Positions 60,491 through 64,000 of a stretch of DNA of 64,000 bases are shown piece after piece. The notes beneath the pieces were generated by a model that did not search any database, was not told the origin of the DNA, and saw only the letters and a program-made list of their open reading frames with translations. Every line of letters begins with the position of its first letter. The first letter of the stretch is position 1. The position numbers and the translations under genes are program-made. This DNA comes from Burhinus oedicnemus (Eukaryota > Chordata > Aves > Charadriiformes > Burhinidae). The stretch is taken from NCBI GenBank assembly GCA_008921705.1, contig VFFE01009164.1, positions 207,075 to 271,074 on the forward strand. The letters are read 5' to 3'.

Positions 60491-62880
60491 GTGCGGAGGC
60501 AATCGGGTGTTTAACAGCTCTGAGACTGGTGCAGCAGGCTGAAGGATGTGAGGCTTGTGGAAACGGAGGAGGTGAAACTTAAGAAAGACTTTGGAAACAG
60601 ATATTTAATGAATAAAATACTAAAGCTGGTAAGATGCCAATTAAGCAACTGTGAAAGAAAATTGTTTTTTGGAATAGCAGACTTGTTTGACCCCAGTGAG
60701 ATATTGAGCAGTTCCCGCTAGTGACGATTATCAAGCTGCTTTGTGTAGTTATTTTGTATGTAAGATTTACAAAGATGCCTAAATGTGTACAGCTCAAGTT
60801 TGTTTAGGCTAACCTTGTTTGGCTGTTGCTGTCCTAAGAGCTTCTTAGTGCTGTATTAGCAGTTTGGCCACCCTCCTCCCTTCTCTGTACTTAAGGCGAG
60901 CTACAGATCCTCTGCAGAGTAATTTCACTCTTTTCAACTTTTTTTTGTTTCTTCCTAGCAGGCTGTAAAATGAAATCTTCATGTGTAGTATTAGAGTCAG
61001 CATGCTCTTCTCTTTGGCCATATATTGTGCACAAACACATGTTTTAATAGTACATGTGTATGTTTTTAGTAACAAAGTGCTTTGGGAGGAGTATTTTTTT
61101 ACTATCTGTTTTTTTTTATCAAATGTATGCAAAAGTGAAGTAAATGAAAAGAAAAATTCTCTTAAATAATGCTCAGCCTGTGTTTATGAAGGTTGGGTTT
61201 TGTTCTTTTCTTTCTCTGTGCCTGGGTTGTAGCCTCTTCTCGGGTTTTTTTTCCCCTTGTGCTCCATTTTCCAACATAAGCAGTATGTGCAATTTCGCAG
61301 CTTAGCTTCAGGAAAACAGCCCTGGGAGCTGTTATCCCACCGACAGCAAGTACAAGAATGCTTGTTTTAGAAGGTAACATGCTCTTCTCGACCTCTGTTG
61401 GGAAGCAGATGCTGTCCTCCTCCTCATTATGGAGGCTGGTAGCCACTTAACCTCCTGTTCCAGCCTGAGCTCCAAAGTAGCTGAAGCAGTATTTTTGGAC
61501 TGAAAGAAATAGCAGATTCTTCTCCAGCTTTTTCCCACTTGCTCTCAGAGGGCAGAGAGAGAACAATTTCTGCAGGATCTTGCCTGGGCTCTTTGGGACA
61601 GGTGCTACGGTGGCGGTAGCCGGGTACTCACGGCAGAAGCTGTTTCGATGAGTGTCGTGCTGCAGGGCAGGGAGCAGTCAGTTGACTGATTTATTTTTTT
61701 CCTTCAAAGCGCTCCTTCTGAGTGTTTCTGTCAGCAGCTTCCACATATGTCCCATCTACTATGTGCTCCTGCTGTATTTACCTTTTCCTTTCTTGAAACA
61801 CCTCCTTGTCCGCTCAGCCCAACTTGCCACCTCCTAACTCTAAAAATGACCCCAAAAAATTAATGCTACTAATTGTGCAAGCTTTGAAGTGCGCACTGAT
61901 TCTGATGACGCAGTGGTTCTTTTCTGCTGATCTTTCCATATCATCTTGTTTATTTGGATAATAACTCTCCCGCATGGTATGTCTGCTACTCTGAGTAACA
62001 TCCTGAAAAAGAGTGACCCTTGGCATTCCTCCTTGGGCTTGGCCGCCCTGCAGCAGCCCTGGCCTCCCGGCAAGGCTTGGCTGCGTACACTGTAAGGACT
62101 TGTACAAATGGCGAGCTGGCTGTTTGAGAAAAGCGATACACGGGGTGAGGTGAACAATTTCTGGGGACAGGGGGAACTGAGATGGGGGTCAAAAGTGATG
62201 CTACTTCAATATACAGTTGGTTTTCAGTCATGATAAAGGCTAAAGCAAGCAGAGCTTCGTGGCAGAGAAACAGCAACATGGCAAAATTGAGACTCAAGGG
62301 TATCCAGAACTTTCTGTGAGCAAGAGGCATCACTTCATGGAGAAAATCAGGCAAAGCAGGGAGATGCTCATGCAGACAGAGAGGAAAGAGATCCAGGTAA
62401 GTGCTAGAAGAAAGACAAGAATAAAAATACAGTATGAAGGACGAGGTGGTCAGACAGAAAAAAAAAAAGTGCATTTGCAGAGGAAATAGGGAATGAGGGA
62501 CAGAAAATACGTAATGTGGGACAGAGCCAGAGGAAAACAAGAGTGGGACAGGGGGAGTCACTGCTCCAGAGTCAGCTCCGGCGCCGGCAGGCTCAGCCTG
62601 ACCCAGCAGCACCTGGAGTGCCCCTCGAGCAGAGGGTCCAGCCCAGCCAGATGCTGTCACAGGCTGGGGCCATAGCTGCTGCCGCCGCCACCGCACGATG
62701 CCCAAAAGAGTTTATTTTCAAGACTTGTATGTGCTTCTCTTTGCAGCTTTAGGGCTCAAGCAGTGCGAGAGACATAAAGCTCATTTGTAACCGCTTCATA
62801 TTTGTAAAGCATTTGAGTAGTGCTGGTAGTGGTGGCCTTAAAAAGGTTCTTTTTGAGAACCCCTTCTTTTGCCAAATTCC
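60491..62880. other. Intergenic DNA, right part
   Basis: GC content rises towards the right, with a CCG-rich patch at about 62575-62700. A 239-codon minus frame (61986-62705) has no ATG start and no recognisable domain. No gene supported. Confidence 0.7.
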
Positions 62881-63045
62881 TCCCGCAGGGGTAGGAAGGA
62901 GGCGGTGAGTGCCCCCGCGGCCTCTGCCGGCGGCGGCGGGCTGTCCCGCGGGGCGGAGCCAGGCCGCTGAGCCGGGCCCCGCTCCGGAGCCCCGCAGCGC
63001 CACCTGGTGCCGCCCGCCCCGCCCCGGCCCCGCTTTATCGGCTGG
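62880..63045. promoter_or_regulatory. Small CpG island with GC boxes and CTCF-like motif
   Basis: About 165 bp of very high GC with many CpG (GCGGCCTCTGCCGGCGGCGG and similar), GC boxes (GGGGCGG and CCCCGCCC on the + strand) and CGCCACCTGGTGC at 62998-63010. It stands out sharply from AT-rich flanks. No exon start is recognised next to it, so it is an orphan island. Confidence 0.75.
62998..63010 (-). promoter_or_regulatory. Candidate CTCF site
   Basis: CGCCACCTGGTGC fits the CTCF core in reverse orientation (YGCCMYCTRSTGG) at 12 of 13 positions; the last base is C instead of G. Occupancy is not shown. Confidence 0.5.
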
Positions 63046-64000
63046 TTTTGTACCAAACAGAATGCATTTATTACAAATCACGCACGTGTTTTGATGGGCA
63101 GCAATGCCTGAAGTGGAAGTAGCAGAATCGGTCTGTGGTGTCTGCACCGTGGGGGGGTGGGGGGTGGTTGTAACGTGTCGTACAGGCAGTCGCTTTTTTA
63201 TTTATTTTTTTTTTATTTAAAGGAAGAAGATAATCTAAAATGTCTGTATCACTAGAATACTTTAGTACACAAAGACAGCATTGGACAGTACCTGGCCTAA
63301 CTCTGGGGCTGCCCTCGTTTTTAACAGCTCTATCATAATGTGACATCAAAGACTAGTAGCAAAAAAACACCCAACAATTAAAATATAAAACATTTTGTAC
63401 AAATATATTTTTCTTTGTAGTACATAATCACCCTTAAAATACATAATTTCCTTAGTAAATGTTTGCAACAATATTAAAATAAATAAAATACCCTAGAGAA
63501 AGTTCGGTTTCATCATAAAACTGCAAACCAGAAGAGTATAAAAATTAATTTCATTATTAAAGTCTACTTCAGAAAGGTTTCTTCTTTTTGTTTGTTTTTA
63601 GGCCAGAGTAAAAAGCACGCAAAGGTGCCAGACCTATGCAAACTATTACAGTTCCACTGCCAGGAGTCCTACCTTTCACTAGATACCGATGTCAGGCTGC
63701 ACTCATCCTGCTGCGAGCGTGTGTGCAGGGTCGGGTGGCGTGTCTCCTCGGTTTTAAGAGGAAATACCAATTCTCCCTTAACCGTGGAGACGTGACAGAT
63801 GTTGACTGAATTGCAAGTCAATATCCTCTCTTCCTTCATTCTCACCTCTTACGAAAGGGCTTTTTCTGCTAAGTTGAAATTACAGTTGCTGCATAAAAAA
63901 CAAAGAGGAGGAAGTTCTCTGTGCGCCTTGCTGATATTGTCCCTTAATTTGTTTGCAGGAAGTGAATCCAAAGAAGCTTTTTACATTCTGATTTTAGTAT
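63046..64000 (-). other. CFTR: CFTR 3' UTR, distal part (partial)
   Basis: Read on the minus strand, about 63500 down to 63320 closely follows the end of the human CFTR 3' UTR as I remember it. The landmarks, in order, are TTTCTCTAGG, TATTTATTTTAATA, a GTATTTTAA...TGATTATG block, TTTGTACAAAA with a TTTTATATTTT stretch, and ACTAGT...ACATTATG. Synteny agrees: CFTR and CTTNBP2 are convergent neighbours in vertebrates. Candidate poly(A) signals on the minus strand are AATAAA at 63067-63072 and an AATAAA cluster around 63198-63222. No CFTR coding sequence is in the window. The match is recalled, not aligned. Confidence 0.72.
63067..63072 (-). promoter_or_regulatory. Candidate CFTR poly(A) signal
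   Basis: The minus strand reads GTAATAAATGC; cleavage would fall at about 63040-63055, right at the CpG island edge. The competing hexamers near 63198-63222 are equally possible. Confidence 0.4.

Noticed and set aside
62259..62489. Possible exon with a perfect CAG|GTAAGT donor at 62394-62402
   Set aside because: The frame has no ATG and no convincing acceptor or partner exon was found. A consensus 9-mer can occur by chance.
61986..62705. 239-codon minus-strand open frame, the second longest frame in the window
   Set aside because: It does not start with ATG, its composition follows local C/T-rich sequence, and no domain is recognisable. Chance frame.
1..64000. CRISPR array, prophage, operon or tRNA/rRNA genes
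   Set aside because: No regularly spaced repeats, cloverleaf-like sequence or compact gene clusters seen; the window is vertebrate chromosomal DNA.

Overview
The window looks like bird nuclear DNA. It is AT-rich, has long introns, carries 5'-truncated CR1 LINE copies whose 3' ends resemble avian CR1, and holds a fragment resembling a widespread avian retroviral LTR. There are no bacterial-style operons. Almost all open frames of 60-140 codons are chance frames in introns. The species cannot be determined from this sequence.

One gene fills most of the window. Positions 775-55191 (+) hold 21 coding exons of CTTNBP2 (cortactin-binding protein 2). All have AG/GT borders and compatible phases. 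Joined, they give 4806 coding bases, which is 1601 residues plus a stop. The first coding exon lies left of the window, because the first visible exon opens mid-protein. In order, the exons encode the N-terminal coiled coil, a long Ser/Pro-rich linker with the cortactin SH3 ligand, an ankyrin array, a NAV-like P-loop region whose nucleotide-binding motif is degenerate, and a Ser-rich tail. The 3' UTR follows, with several poly(A) signals up to 56516-56521.

The intergenic part (about 56.5-63 kb) holds a second CR1 copy (about 59.54-60.49 kb), a G-rich tract just past the last poly(A) signal, and a small CpG island (about 62.88-63.05 kb) containing a near-consensus CTCF motif.

The last kilobase, read on the minus strand, resembles the terminal part of the CFTR 3' UTR. 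This fits the conserved vertebrate order in which CFTR and CTTNBP2 lie tail to tail. The CFTR coding exons would lie beyond the right edge.

No new multi-gene system was found. The points most worth a second look are the degenerate P-loop, a read-through short isoform ending in the second intron, a near-perfect 21-bp intronic hairpin, a rearranged fold-back LTR, and the CpG/CTCF element between the two convergent genes. All family and orthology calls come from recognising translated sequence by eye; no alignment or database search was run.
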